In this document: piece after piece, positions 5,803 through 11,935 of the stretch
Numbering within the stretch: the first letter of the stretch is position 1
How the letters are laid out: each line of letters opens with the position of its first letter
DNA from: CAYPUG01 sp964413905
Lineage (GTDB): Bacteria; Chloroflexota; Anaerolineae; JAADDB01
NCBI GenBank assembly: GCA_964413905.1
Contig: CAYPUG010000083.1
Location: 1 to 11,935, forward strand
DNA length: 11,935 bases
Direction of reading: 5' to 3'
Program-made: the position numbers and the translations under genes
Notes under the pieces: generated by a model
What the model was told of the DNA's origin: nothing
What the model saw: only the letters and a program-made list of their open reading frames with translations
The model's database searches: none

Positions 5803-5834
5803 CCACTCCGGTGTATCCCGGAGTGGGGCATTTG
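5803..5834 (+). terminator. terminator-like hairpin after efp
   Basis: CCACTCCGG (5803-5811) pairs with CCGGAGTGG (5818-5826), loop of 6 nt, starting right after the TAA. Only a short T-run (ATTTGT) follows, so termination may be partial. Confidence 0.65.
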
Positions 5835-5854
5835 TCCTACAATAGAGAACCATA

Positions 5855-5946
5855 GGATGCCCCAGAGGGCGTCACGGGAAAACGCAACACCCTCTTGCAT
5901 CCCGTGACACATGGGGTTGTCCCCCGGGATTTTGTCAAAAGCCCGG
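5855..5946. other. two further strong hairpins between efp and tRNA-Thr
   Basis: First hairpin: GTCACGGGA (5871-5879) with TCCCGTGAC (5900-5908), extended outward by GGATGCCCCA (5855-5864) against TGGGGTTGTCC (5912-5922) and inward by GCAA/TTGC. Second hairpin, 5924-5946: CCGGG/CCCGG plus TTTT/AAAA around a 3-nt loop with one mismatch. Neither has a T-tract on either strand, so they are not ordinary terminators. They could belong to a small RNA or to the end of the efp transcript. Confidence 0.45.
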
Positions 5947-5954
5947 TAGAGAAC

Positions 5955-5982
5955 TTGCACGGGGCCCGATTGTGCGTATAAT
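5955..5982 (+). promoter_or_regulatory. promoter of tRNA-Thr
   Basis: TTGCAC at 5955-5960, 16 nt, TATAAT at 5977-5982. The predicted start is near 5990, about 16 nt before the mature tRNA 5' end. Confidence 0.75.
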
Positions 5983-6005
5983 AAAATCGGTGATACAAAT
6001 GAGAC

Positions 6006-6081
6006 GCCACCGTAGCTCAATCGGCAGAGCGGCGCACTCGTAATGCGCAGGTTGTCGGTTCGATTCCGACCGGTGGCTCCA
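6006..6081 (+). tRNA. trnT: tRNA-Thr, anticodon CGT
   Basis: A complete 76-nt cloverleaf: acceptor GCCACCG (6006-6012) with CGGTGGC (6071-6077), D stem GCTC/GAGC, anticodon stem GCGCA/TGCGC around the loop CTCGTAA with anticodon CGT (6039-6041), variable AGGTT, and T arm GTCGG-TTCGATT-CCGAC. Discriminator T and an encoded CCA (6079-6081) follow. It reads ACG codons. It has its own promoter and terminator. Confidence 0.97.
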
Positions 6082-6085
6082 GAAA

Positions 6086-6122
6086 GAGAAAGGCCCCGAC
6101 ATAATGCGGGGCCTTTCTTGTA
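6086..6122 (+). terminator. terminator of tRNA-Thr
   Basis: An 11-bp perfect stem, 6088-6098 with 6107-6117 (GAAAGGCCCCG and its complement), extended by an A-T pair and a G-U pair, loop of 8 nt, ending in TTTCTTGT. It begins 5 nt after the encoded CCA. One possible ATG of the next gene (6104) falls in its loop. Confidence 0.85.
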
Positions 6123-6130
6123 TGCGACCC

Positions 6131-7549
6131 ATGAATACACGAACACCTGTATCTATCCGATCGATACGAACCACTCATTGGATGTACGTGGTTGCATCCC
6201 TCCTTCGCCACGGGTTTCTGTTTTTCACCGGCGTGTTGTTCCTCATCGGCCTTCTGTTACATGTCATTCCCCAGGTGCCGGATTACATCACTCAGGAAAA
6301 CGAGTTGCAAGCCTGGACCCTGCGCACGGTTCAGCAGCACCCATACTTGTCCGTTCTTGCACCGTTGGGCATTTTCAGACTCACGCACAGTCCTCTGATG
6401 CTGGTGGCCCTACTGGGCATGCTCGTTACAGCCATCCTGCACCAGGGCTATGCCCTCTACCTGGGATGGTGGCCGCGAGGAAGGCCGCACGTCCCACCGC
6501 TCAGCCCCCAGGCCGCGGAAAGCGGCCGTCTTATCCGGCTTACCGTTCCCCTAGCCGAGATCGCCCCCCGTGTTGAAGAGCAACTTCGTCAGTTTGCGTC
6601 GATATACAAGGAACACCCATCCTTTCAAGAAAGCCGCTATTTTGCACGCTACGGTCGCGCTGCGATCATCGGAAGCCTCATCTTTTTCTCCGGCGTCATC
6701 GCGATAGGCGTTGGCATATACATGAACATGACCTTAGGATGGGAAACCCCACCTACCGTGCTCGCACCGGGACAGCCGTGGACCCCCGGGCATAACCTGC
6801 CGCTTCGCGTGACCTTGCAACAAGTGGCACCAACAGGAAACAAGGCGCTGTTCCTCTTGCAGGAGGATGAACCCGGAGGACAGACCACCGTCCAACAGAT
6901 CGCGCCCGATCACACCCTCAACATGGGAAACGTCCACATCCGTTTTCTCGATGCCCCCTTGGGTGTGCGGATCACCGTCACGACCCAGGCCCGGACCGCC
7001 CTCCCCCTCATCACTCCTGATGGACACGCGGGGCGTGAGGCGTTGCTCTTCTTCCCCGTTTCCGGCGATGAACGCACCGTCCTTATTCCGACCTACGGGT
7101 ACACGGTACGCATTGTGGGCTATGAACGTCTTCCCAGTCGAGGATACCATCAGCCTGTTTTCCTGGTTCAAGTGCTGGGTGAAGAAAGCGACACCCCCCT
7201 CTACACCGAATTTGTGACGCAGTCCTCCCAGGTGAAATACAAGAACCTGCACTTGAACATCGAACTCGTCCGCCACGCGCGCGTACAAGCCCTTTACACA
7301 CCGGGATCTCCCTGGCGCTGGATGGGCCTTCTGGTTATTTTGATGGGCACGGCTGTGGCCCTGTGGGGGGGGCCATGGCGACGCTTCTGGGTGCAACTGT
7401 ACGAAAGTCGAAGCGGGCTCATTGTCCAAGTGTGGGCAGACATGTACAATATGGGATGGCACGCACCCGATGACGTAGGCACAGCCTACCTCGCCGAACG
7501 ATTGAAGACCCCACCGACAACAGAACCGCGTTCAAGCAAGAGAAAGTGA
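6131..7549 (+). CDS. resB: ResB-like cytochrome c biogenesis membrane protein
   Basis: About 472 residues. Two N-terminal membrane spans (HGFLFFTGVLFLIGLLL and PLMLVALLGMLVTAIL), a third (AAIIGSLIFFSGVIAIGVGIY) after a cytoplasmic loop, then a large extracytoplasmic beta-rich domain of about 220 residues, and a last span (WMGLLVILMGTAVALWG) near the C-terminus, followed by a basic tail ending in SSKRK. This topology and length fit ResB/Ccs1, the partner of CcsA/ResC in system II heme delivery to apocytochrome c. No CcsA gene is in the window. The start is uncertain: ATGs at 6104, 6122, 6131 and 6182 are all in frame, none has a Shine-Dalgarno, and the first two lie in or next to the tRNA terminator. 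The assignment rests on topology and general similarity, not on a catalytic motif. Confidence 0.65.
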   Translation: MNTRTPVSIRSIRTTHWMYVVASLLRHGFLFFTGVLFLIGLLLHVIPQVPDYITQENELQAWTLRTVQQHPYLSVLAPLGIFRLTHSPLMLVALLGMLVTAILHQGYALYLGWWPRGRPHVPPLSPQAAESGRLIRLTVPLAEIAPRVEEQLRQFASIYKEHPSFQESRYFARYGRAAIIGSLIFFSGVIAIGVGIYMNMTLGWETPPTVLAPGQPWTPGHNLPLRVTLQQVAPTGNKALFLLQEDEPGGQTTVQQIAPDHTLNMGNVHIRFLDAPLGVRITVTTQARTALPLITPDGHAGREALLFFPVSGDERTVLIPTYGYTVRIVGYERLPSRGYHQPVFLVQVLGEESDTPLYTEFVTQSSQVKYKNLHLNIELVRHARVQALYTPGSPWRWMGLLVILMGTAVALWGGPWRRFWVQLYESRSGLIVQVWADMYNMGWHAPDDVGTAYLAERLKTPPTTEPRSSKRK

Positions 7550-7562
7550 GGGAACCATTGCC

Positions 7563-8213
7563 ATGAATCACCAAAAGGCCACGGTGATTGTAGGCGTTGC
7601 CGGAGGGAGTGGATCGGGCAAAACAACCATTGCCCAGGCGATTTACGAACAGTTAGGACCGGAGAACGTGGCTTACATCCCCCACGACGCGTACTATCAC
7701 GACCTGAGCCATCTCCCACCGGAAGAGCGGGCCAAACGGAATTTTGACCATCCGGATTCCTTGGACACGGCCCTCCTTATCGAACACCTCGAGAAACTCA
7801 AACGCGGGGAGGCCGTTGACATACCTGTGTACGACTTTGCAACGCATACCCGTCGTCCAGAAACGCGACACATTGAGCCCAAACCTATCATCGTCGTGGA
7901 GGGCATCCTGGTCTTCGTGGAACCTAAACTGCGGGATCTGATGGACATCAAAATTTTTGTGGACACGGACGCGGATATTCGTTTCATTCGGCGCCTCACT
8001 CGTGATATCCGCGAACGGGGCCGTACTATGGAATCGGTGATTCAACAGTACCTGGAGACCGTTCGTGTCATGCACTTGGAATTTGTGGAGCCCAGCAAAC
8101 GATACGCGGACATTATCATTCCCGAGGGAGGGTTCAACACCGTCGCTCTAGACATGGTCATCTCGCGCCTGCGGGCCATGCTGGTCCACCACCACGACCA
8201 AAGGAGAGATTGA
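7563..8213 (+). CDS. udk: uridine kinase
   Basis: A 216-residue P-loop nucleoside kinase that phosphorylates uridine and cytidine in pyrimidine salvage. It has Walker A GGSGSGKT at residues 14-21, the family segments HDAYYHDLSHLPPEERAKRNFDHPDSLD and YDFATHTR, the Walker-B-like IIVVEGIL, the lid arginines in RFIRRLTRDIRERGR, and the closing SKRYADIIIPEGG. Its length is normal for bacterial Udk. It starts 13 nt after the ResB-like gene, with GAGGGAA ahead of the ATG, so the two are probably co-transcribed although functionally unrelated. Its TGA stop is built into the -35 box of the infA promoter. The phosphoribulokinase/uridine kinase superfamily is certain, and uridine kinase is the best fit at this length. 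Confidence 0.93.
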   Translation: MNHQKATVIVGVAGGSGSGKTTIAQAIYEQLGPENVAYIPHDAYYHDLSHLPPEERAKRNFDHPDSLDTALLIEHLEKLKRGEAVDIPVYDFATHTRRPETRHIEPKPIIVVEGILVFVEPKLRDLMDIKIFVDTDADIRFIRRLTRDIRERGRTMESVIQQYLETVRVMHLEFVEPSKRYADIIIPEGGFNTVALDMVISRLRAMLVHHHDQRRD

Positions 8214-8239
8214 CAACTCCCTTCTCGCTCGATTATACT
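8210..8239 (+). promoter_or_regulatory. promoter of infA overlapping the udk stop codon
   Basis: TTGACA at 8210-8215 contains the udk TGA (8211-8213). After 18 nt comes TATACT at 8234-8239. Transcription would start near 8246. A second TTGACA at 8297-8302 has only a poor -10. Confidence 0.75.
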
Positions 8240-8245
8240 CACAAC

Positions 8246-8396
8246 GGCTCTTCTGATTGCAGGCACATAAAATGCCGATATCTTCGTCCTGCTCGCTTGA
8301 CAAGACTCATGTACGTTGGCTTTAAGAGGGCAGGGAGAGGTCTATTAATCCACCGGCATTCGATAAGTGAACAGAAACAAAACCAAAGGGGGCGTT
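8246..8396 (+). promoter_or_regulatory. infA 5' leader with nested helices
   Basis: AATGCCG (8271-8277) pairs with CGGCATT (8354-8360). Inside it, TCCTGCTC (8287-8294) pairs with 8328-8335, including G-U pairs. The ribosome site lies outside the outer helix. No known leader motif is recognised; the structure is read by eye. Confidence 0.4.
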
Positions 8397-8642
8397 ATGG
8401 CAAAGGCGGACGATAAGTTGTTGCTGGACGGCACCGTTGTGGAAACGTTGCCCAACACAACATTTAAAGTCAAACTCGATGAAGGCCCGGAGATTCTCGC
8501 CTATCTTTCCGGCAAGATGCGCAAGCACTACATTCGCGTGCTGCTTGGAGATCGCGTTCGGGTGGAACTTTCACCCTATGACCTAACACGTGGCCGCATC
8601 GTTTACCGTTACAGTAAACAGAGCGGCACGCCGGAAGAGTAA
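8397..8642 (+). CDS. infA: translation initiation factor IF-1
   Basis: An 81-residue S1/OB-fold protein that occupies the 30S A site during initiation. Family landmarks are all visible: MAKADD start, DGTVVETLPNTTFKVKL, LAYLSGKMRKHYIRVLLGDRVRVELSPYDLTRGRIVYR. The classical protein ends near residue 72; this one carries a short polar tail (KQSGTPEE). The ATG at 8397 is preceded by AAAGGGGG. A GTG at 8367 would add ten residues with no family support. Here infA stands alone rather than in the ribosomal-protein cluster where it is often found, with its own promoter and a strong terminator. Confidence 0.96.
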   Translation: MAKADDKLLLDGTVVETLPNTTFKVKLDEGPEILAYLSGKMRKHYIRVLLGDRVRVELSPYDLTRGRIVYRYSKQSGTPEE

Positions 8643-8669
8643 AACGCCCCACGTACATAATCTCCAAAG

Positions 8670-8703
8670 AAAAGGGGAAGGCATTGCACCTTCCCCTTTT
8701 TGC
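8670..8703. terminator. bidirectional terminator between infA and oppC
   Basis: GGGGAAGG (8675-8682) pairs with CCTTCCCC (8690-8697) across a 7-nt loop, flanked by AAAA on the left and TTTTT on the right, which extend the stem. It gives a T-tract on both strands, so it serves infA (plus) and the opp operon (minus). Confidence 0.9.
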
Positions 8704-8740
8704 GTTCATGTCGTCACCCCCGAATATACCAATATACCTC

Positions 8741-9742
8741 TTACGTCCCTCGCAAACGGGGATCCAAGGCATCACGTAGACCATCTCCCAAGAAATTAAA
8801 TGCCAGCGTCGTCAGGGTGAGCGCTGCACCGGGGACCAGAGATTCCCAGGGAGAGGTGCGCAACGCCTGATAGGTCTCCGAAATCATTAGACCCCAGGAA
8901 GGTGTGGGAGGATTTACACCGAGACCAATGAAGGAGAGGAACGCTTCGGTAAAGATATAGCCGGGAATGGCCAACGTCTCCGCGACAATGCAGGGACCTA
9001 AAATGTTCGGCAAAATGTGGCGAAAGACAATCCGCACATGACTTGCCCCCACCGCGCGCGCTGCCTCCACGAACTCCTTCTGCTTGACCGAAAGCGTCTG
9101 ACCGCGCGCGATACGGGCCATGCCGATCCAATTCAACAAACCCAATGCGATAAAGATAAAGAACATGCCGCCGAGGGCCTTGTCAATACTTACAAACACC
9201 GCGGCAATGCCTGTGCCTCCACGGCGACTCACCGCCTTGAAGTACACCTGAAGGAGGATGATGAAGATCAGTACGGGGAAACCGTAAAGGAAATCCACAA
9301 AGCGCATCATCAAATTGTCCACCCGGGCACTGGCATAGCCGGAGATAAGCCCATACGTAATGCCCACGATCAAACTCACCGAAGCCGCTACAAAGGCCAC
9401 GGCCAAGGACACGCGTGTGCCATAGAGGGTGCGGGAAAGCAAATCGCGCCCCAAGTAGTCCGTACCCAAAATAAAGCCCGGAGTGAGAGGGGGCTTATCT
9501 CGCATCTTAAAACTGGCCTTGGCAAAATGATACGGCGCCAGGAGAGGTTTCACCTCTCCCCCAAAGATCTTGGCAAAGATCCAGTTGTCCGTAAACAAAG
9601 CAGCAATCAACAAGAGAATAATAAAGGTGCCTCCTACAACGGCTGCCCTATTACGAATAAGCCGATACCAGGCATCGGCCCACAACCCACGACGTGGGCG
9701 AGTCAATTCCATGGAAGCAATTTCCGGTGTCTCTGCCGTCAC
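8741..9742 (-). CDS. oppC: peptide ABC transporter permease, OppC/DppC type
   Basis: A 333-residue inner-membrane permease of a peptide/nickel-type importer. After a cytoplasmic N-terminus with the OppC-type WYRLIRNRAAVVGG, it has a first span, an extracytoplasmic loop containing LGTDYLGRDLLSRTLYGTRVSL, and five further spans. The ATPase-docking EAA loop reads EFVEAARAVGASHVRIVFRHILPN. The C-terminus GDGLRDALDPRL is typical. GTG start at 9742 with AGGAG 8 nt upstream. The stretch SRRGGTGIAAVFVSIDKALGGM between spans is longer than in most OppC and may be a lineage insertion. It is last in the oppA-oppB-oppC order, with 72 nt between oppB and oppC. No OppD or OppF ATPase follows; the neighbour is convergent infA. 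Substrate (oligopeptide, dipeptide or other) is not determinable. Confidence 0.93.
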   Translation of the reverse strand: MTAETPEIASMELTRPRRGLWADAWYRLIRNRAAVVGGTFIILLLIAALFTDNWIFAKIFGGEVKPLLAPYHFAKASFKMRDKPPLTPGFILGTDYLGRDLLSRTLYGTRVSLAVAFVAASVSLIVGITYGLISGYASARVDNLMMRFVDFLYGFPVLIFIILLQVYFKAVSRRGGTGIAAVFVSIDKALGGMFFIFIALGLLNWIGMARIARGQTLSVKQKEFVEAARAVGASHVRIVFRHILPNILGPCIVAETLAIPGYIFTEAFLSFIGLGVNPPTPSWGLMISETYQALRTSPWESLVPGAALTLTTLAFNFLGDGLRDALDPRLRGT

Positions 9743-9814
9743 GCTACCAACTCCTGTTCTACAAGAATGTGCCTTTCAAAGGCCTTCTTCCTGATTGACC
9801 GACACATCGGTGAA

Positions 9815-10795
9815 TTAATCATAGCGTATGCGTGGGTCCAGCCACGCGTACATGATATCCACAAACAAGTTCGCGACCACCAACAAAACAGAGTACAGTA
9901 ACGTCGTTCCCAAAATTACCGGATAGTCCCGGTTCGTCACGCTGGCCACAAAGAATTTCCCCATGCCCGGGATGGCAAAAATTTGTTCCACAATGAGCGA
10001 ACCGGTGACCACCGCCGCGAACATAGGGCCTAACACCGTCACCACCGGAATCATGCTGTTCTTCAGCGCGTGAATAACAATAATCGTCCGCTCAGGTAAC
10101 CCCTTCGCTCGGGCTGTGCGAATGTAATCCTCCCGAATGACCTGCAAAAGGCTGGCTCGAGTCAAACGAGCGATACTTGCAGATAAACCGGTACCCAATG
10201 TGATCGCGGGAAGAACCGCGTGTTTGAGAAAAGGACCCAATTTATCAGGCGGCGGAAGAAAGCCTAAAACCAATTCCTTATAATTTACGGCCCAACGTGC
10301 CGTGGGCAACAGACCCAACTTCAGGGAGAAAATCCATATCAACAGAGGGCCTAACACCATATTAGGAATAGAAACCCCTAAAATTGCGACAAATGTGCTA
10401 CTGTAGTCCCAAATCGTGTTCTGTTTTAAAGCCGCAATAATGCCCATGGGAACACCAATGAGCAGCCCTAACAATAAGGCCAACATACCCAGCTGAGCAG
10501 AGATAGGAAACGTCTGGGAGAGCACATCGGTCACCCCTCGCCCTTTATAGTAATAGGAAGGGCCTAAATCACCGTGCAGCGCATCCCATAACCAATTCAC
10601 GAATTGAATGTACGCGGGCTGGTCCAAGCCGTATTTACGCATCAGGTTCATGCGCACCGACTCGGGCAATTGTTTTTCGCCCGCGAAGTCGAAAGGTCCC
10701 CCGGGCATAACACGGGCGAGAGCAAATGTTACAGCCATGATGGCCAACAACACAGGAATGAACCACAAGATGCGTCGGATAATATAACGAGTCAT
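9815..10795 (-). CDS. oppB: peptide ABC transporter permease, OppB/DppB type
   Basis: A 326-residue permease partner of the OppC protein. The N-terminal signature MTRYIIRRILWFIPVLLAIMAVTFAL is followed by MPGGPFD, and the extracytoplasmic segment YGLDQPAYIQFVNWLWDALHGDLGPS is diagnostic for OppB. Five more spans follow, with the EAA-type cytoplasmic loop DYIRTARAKGLPERTIIVIHALKNSMIPVVT that contacts the ATPase, and the usual end NLFVDIMYAWLDPRIRY. ATG at 10795 with GGAGG about 11 nt upstream, a little far. It is separated from oppA by 175 nt holding a terminator and a second hairpin, and no clear promoter was seen there, so expression probably depends on readthrough from oppA. Confidence 0.95.
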   Translation of the reverse strand: MTRYIIRRILWFIPVLLAIMAVTFALARVMPGGPFDFAGEKQLPESVRMNLMRKYGLDQPAYIQFVNWLWDALHGDLGPSYYYKGRGVTDVLSQTFPISAQLGMLALLLGLLIGVPMGIIAALKQNTIWDYSSTFVAILGVSIPNMVLGPLLIWIFSLKLGLLPTARWAVNYKELVLGFLPPPDKLGPFLKHAVLPAITLGTGLSASIARLTRASLLQVIREDYIRTARAKGLPERTIIVIHALKNSMIPVVTVLGPMFAAVVTGSLIVEQIFAIPGMGKFFVASVTNRDYPVILGTTLLYSVLLVVANLFVDIMYAWLDPRIRYD

Positions 10796-10850
10796 GCGTT
10801 CAATCGCCTCCGAAGGACATGGGATTCCGTACCCCAGATACCTTAGAGTA

Positions 10851-10896
10851 TGGTCTTACGTAAACGGCTCCATGTGTTGCCGCTCACGTAAGACCA
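10851..10896 (-). other. long hairpin between oppA and oppB
   Basis: TGGTCTTACGT (10851-10861) is the exact reverse complement of 10886-10896. An inner CGGC/GCCG (10865-10868 with 10879-10882) shares the same centre, with a 10-nt terminal loop. No T-tract follows on either strand, so it is more likely an mRNA stabiliser or processing site, or an operator, than a terminator. Confidence 0.55.
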
Positions 10897-10914
10897 CACC
10901 CGTAATAAAAGAAC

Positions 10915-10958
10915 CCAAAAGAAAGAAAGTGGGGGAGGAATTCTTTTCTCCCCCACTT
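10915..10958 (-). terminator. terminator after oppA
   Basis: AAGTGGGGGAG (10927-10937) pairs with CTCCCCCACTT (10948-10958), loop of 10 nt. On the minus strand it is followed by TTCTTTCTTTTG. It lies 12 nt past the oppA stop, which would let oppA be made in excess over the permeases by partial termination. Confidence 0.8.
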
Positions 10959-10970
10959 ATATGACCGGGA

Positions 10971-11935
10971 TTACTTGCCGAGAGCCGCCTTCTTCGCTGC
11001 CCAGTCAATCACCCAGGTCTCGTAGTGCGGGGTGTCATGCCAGTGACGCTTGAGCCACGGCTTGGTCACCACCACCTGGGTGTAGTAATAAATGGGCGCG
11101 ATGGCCGCGATGTCGTCCACCAACAGTTTCTCGGCCTTCTTGTACAGTTCCTTGCGCTTCTCAGGATCGGCCGTCCGTGCCGCGGCGATGGTGGTTTCGC
11201 TAAACTCCTTGATCTTATCGCCTACGTACGGATCGTCGAAGGACAGGCGCGGCCGGTTGGCACCCTGCTCAGGGTTGAAGACCTCATGCACCCAGTTGTT
11301 CTCATCCGGGTAGTCCTGGCACCAACCCAGGCGCCACACGTGCGGCATATCCTCCAGCGGTGTCTTCTTGCTGATGGTCTTCAGGTAAACCTTCCACTCC
11401 TGGGTCTCAATGGAGAACTTCGCCTTGGGGAAGGCTTCCTGCCACATGGCCTGGATGGCCTGCGCAATCTTGGCATGCCCCTCGCTCACATTATGCATGA
11501 GCAGAATGTCCAGGCCCTCACCCTCTGGGAAACCGGCCTCCGCCATCCACTTGCGGGCCTCTTCCAGAGCCTTTTCATACCCCCAACCCCCCATATCCTC
11601 AGGCAATGCCCACGGCGCAATGTCCGGATCTCCGGCCGGGCTGCCGAAGATCATCTTGGGGGCAAAGGTGTTGGCCGGAATCTGACCGCCCTTGGTCACC
11701 TCTTCCACCAGCGTCTTGCGGTCAATAGCCGCGGAGAGCGCACGGCGCACCAGCGGGTTGTCCACCGGCTTCTTGGGTGTGGTGAAGCCATAGTAGTAGG
11801 TGCAGCCAATAGGCTGGATGGTCAACTGCTTACTGAGTTCGGGATCACTCTTCACGCGGTCCATCTGGTCCAGAGGTACACCCGCGGTGTCCAACTCGTT
11901 GTTCTCATACATGGCAAACGCGGTGCTCGCCTCCG
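10971..11935 (-). CDS. oppA: peptide ABC transporter solute-binding protein, OppA/SBP_bac_5 family (C-terminal part)
   Basis: 320 residues of the C-terminal part are visible. The frame stays open past the right edge (reading EASTAFA before MYENNELD), so the methionine at 11912 is internal and the true start, signal peptide and lipobox lie outside. Family landmarks are YYGFTTPKKPVDNPLVRRALSAAIDRKTLVEEV, the alternating helix-strand lobe with EARKWMAEAGFPEGEG, and WCQDYPDENNWVHEVFNP, where the DYPDE stretch matches the ligand-proximal Trp/Asp-rich region of this family. The end is KAEKLLVDDIAAIAPIYYYTQVVVTKPWL. It is an extracytoplasmic receptor delivering peptide or a related solute to OppB/OppC. 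It is the first visible gene of the cassette and is followed by a terminator, as is usual for binding proteins made in excess. Substrate is unknown. Confidence 0.92.
   Translation of the reverse strand, partial: EASTAFAMYENNELDTAGVPLDQMDRVKSDPELSKQLTIQPIGCTYYYGFTTPKKPVDNPLVRRALSAAIDRKTLVEEVTKGGQIPANTFAPKMIFGSPAGDPDIAPWALPEDMGGWGYEKALEEARKWMAEAGFPEGEGLDILLMHNVSEGHAKIAQAIQAMWQEAFPKAKFSIETQEWKVYLKTISKKTPLEDMPHVWRLGWCQDYPDENNWVHEVFNPEQGANRPRLSFDDPYVGDKIKEFSETTIAAARTADPEKRKELYKKAEKLLVDDIAAIAPIYYYTQVVVTKPWLKRHWHDTPHYETWVIDWAAKKAALGK

Noticed and set aside
6734..7462. 242-aa minus-strand open frame opposite the ResB-like gene
   Set aside because: No recognisable domain or ribosome site; the plus strand encodes a coherent membrane protein over the same bases.
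8297..8326. Second infA promoter from TTGACA at 8297
   Set aside because: The only -10 candidate at about 18 nt is TTTAAG, a poor match; the promoter at 8210-8239 is better.
9017..9901. 294-aa plus-strand open frame opposite oppC
   Set aside because: It is antisense to a clear OppC permease, is rich in His/Gln/Lys without domain features, and has no ribosome site; it is a shadow of oppC codon bias.
1..11935. CRISPR array or long tandem repeats
   Set aside because: No regularly spaced repeat units were found on either strand.

Overview
The window looks like a chromosomal segment from a bacterium of moderate to slightly high G+C, most likely a member of the Chloroflexota (Anaerolineae/Ardenticatenia type). 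That placement is an inference from protein style: an FHA–winged-helix fusion, an EF-P with an arginine-tipped 'HHKMARGNA' loop, a ResB-like protein and an Opp-type importer. No marker gene fixes it. All identifications come from reading motifs and structures by eye; no database search was run.

Layout. Positions 1-541 (minus) hold the N-terminal half of a Hanks-type Ser/Thr kinase that runs off the left edge. Divergent from it, 744-2238 (plus) is a tight three-gene operon: an FHA-domain transcriptional regulator, a 98-aa unknown protein with a hydrophobic core, and a Nudix hydrolase. A small minus-strand gene (2298-2591) ends in a terminator facing the Nudix gene. Its 5' leader is split by a 104-bp MITE-like element (2616-2719) with 14-bp inverted ends and a 9-bp target duplication. 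From 2730 to 3423 there is little coding potential, apart from a doubtful small membrane ORF and a perfect-consensus promoter (TTGACA-N17-TATAAT) that would drive a 100-aa unknown protein (3424-3726) through a leader of about 240 nt.

The best candidate for an undescribed regulatory element is 3787-4017. It is a multi-helix RNA followed by a 38-bp perfect palindrome that acts as a terminator, and it carries an internal 10-nt antiterminator-like segment. It lies directly upstream of a cysteine-synthase-family gene (cysM-like, 4109-5038). Next come efp (5242-5802), a hairpin-rich spacer, tRNA-Thr(CGT) with its own promoter and terminator, a ResB-like cytochrome c biogenesis gene, udk (uridine kinase), and infA (IF-1), whose promoter overlaps the udk stop codon.

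The right side (8741-11935, minus) is an oligopeptide/dipeptide ABC importer cassette, transcribed oppA -> oppB -> oppC. The solute-binding protein is truncated by the right edge. A terminator follows oppA, and no ATPase genes are present in the window. A bidirectional terminator separates oppC from the convergent infA.

The genes fall into small independent transcription units: phospho-signalling, sulfur amino-acid synthesis, translation factors, nucleotide salvage and peptide uptake. Several have long structured leaders.
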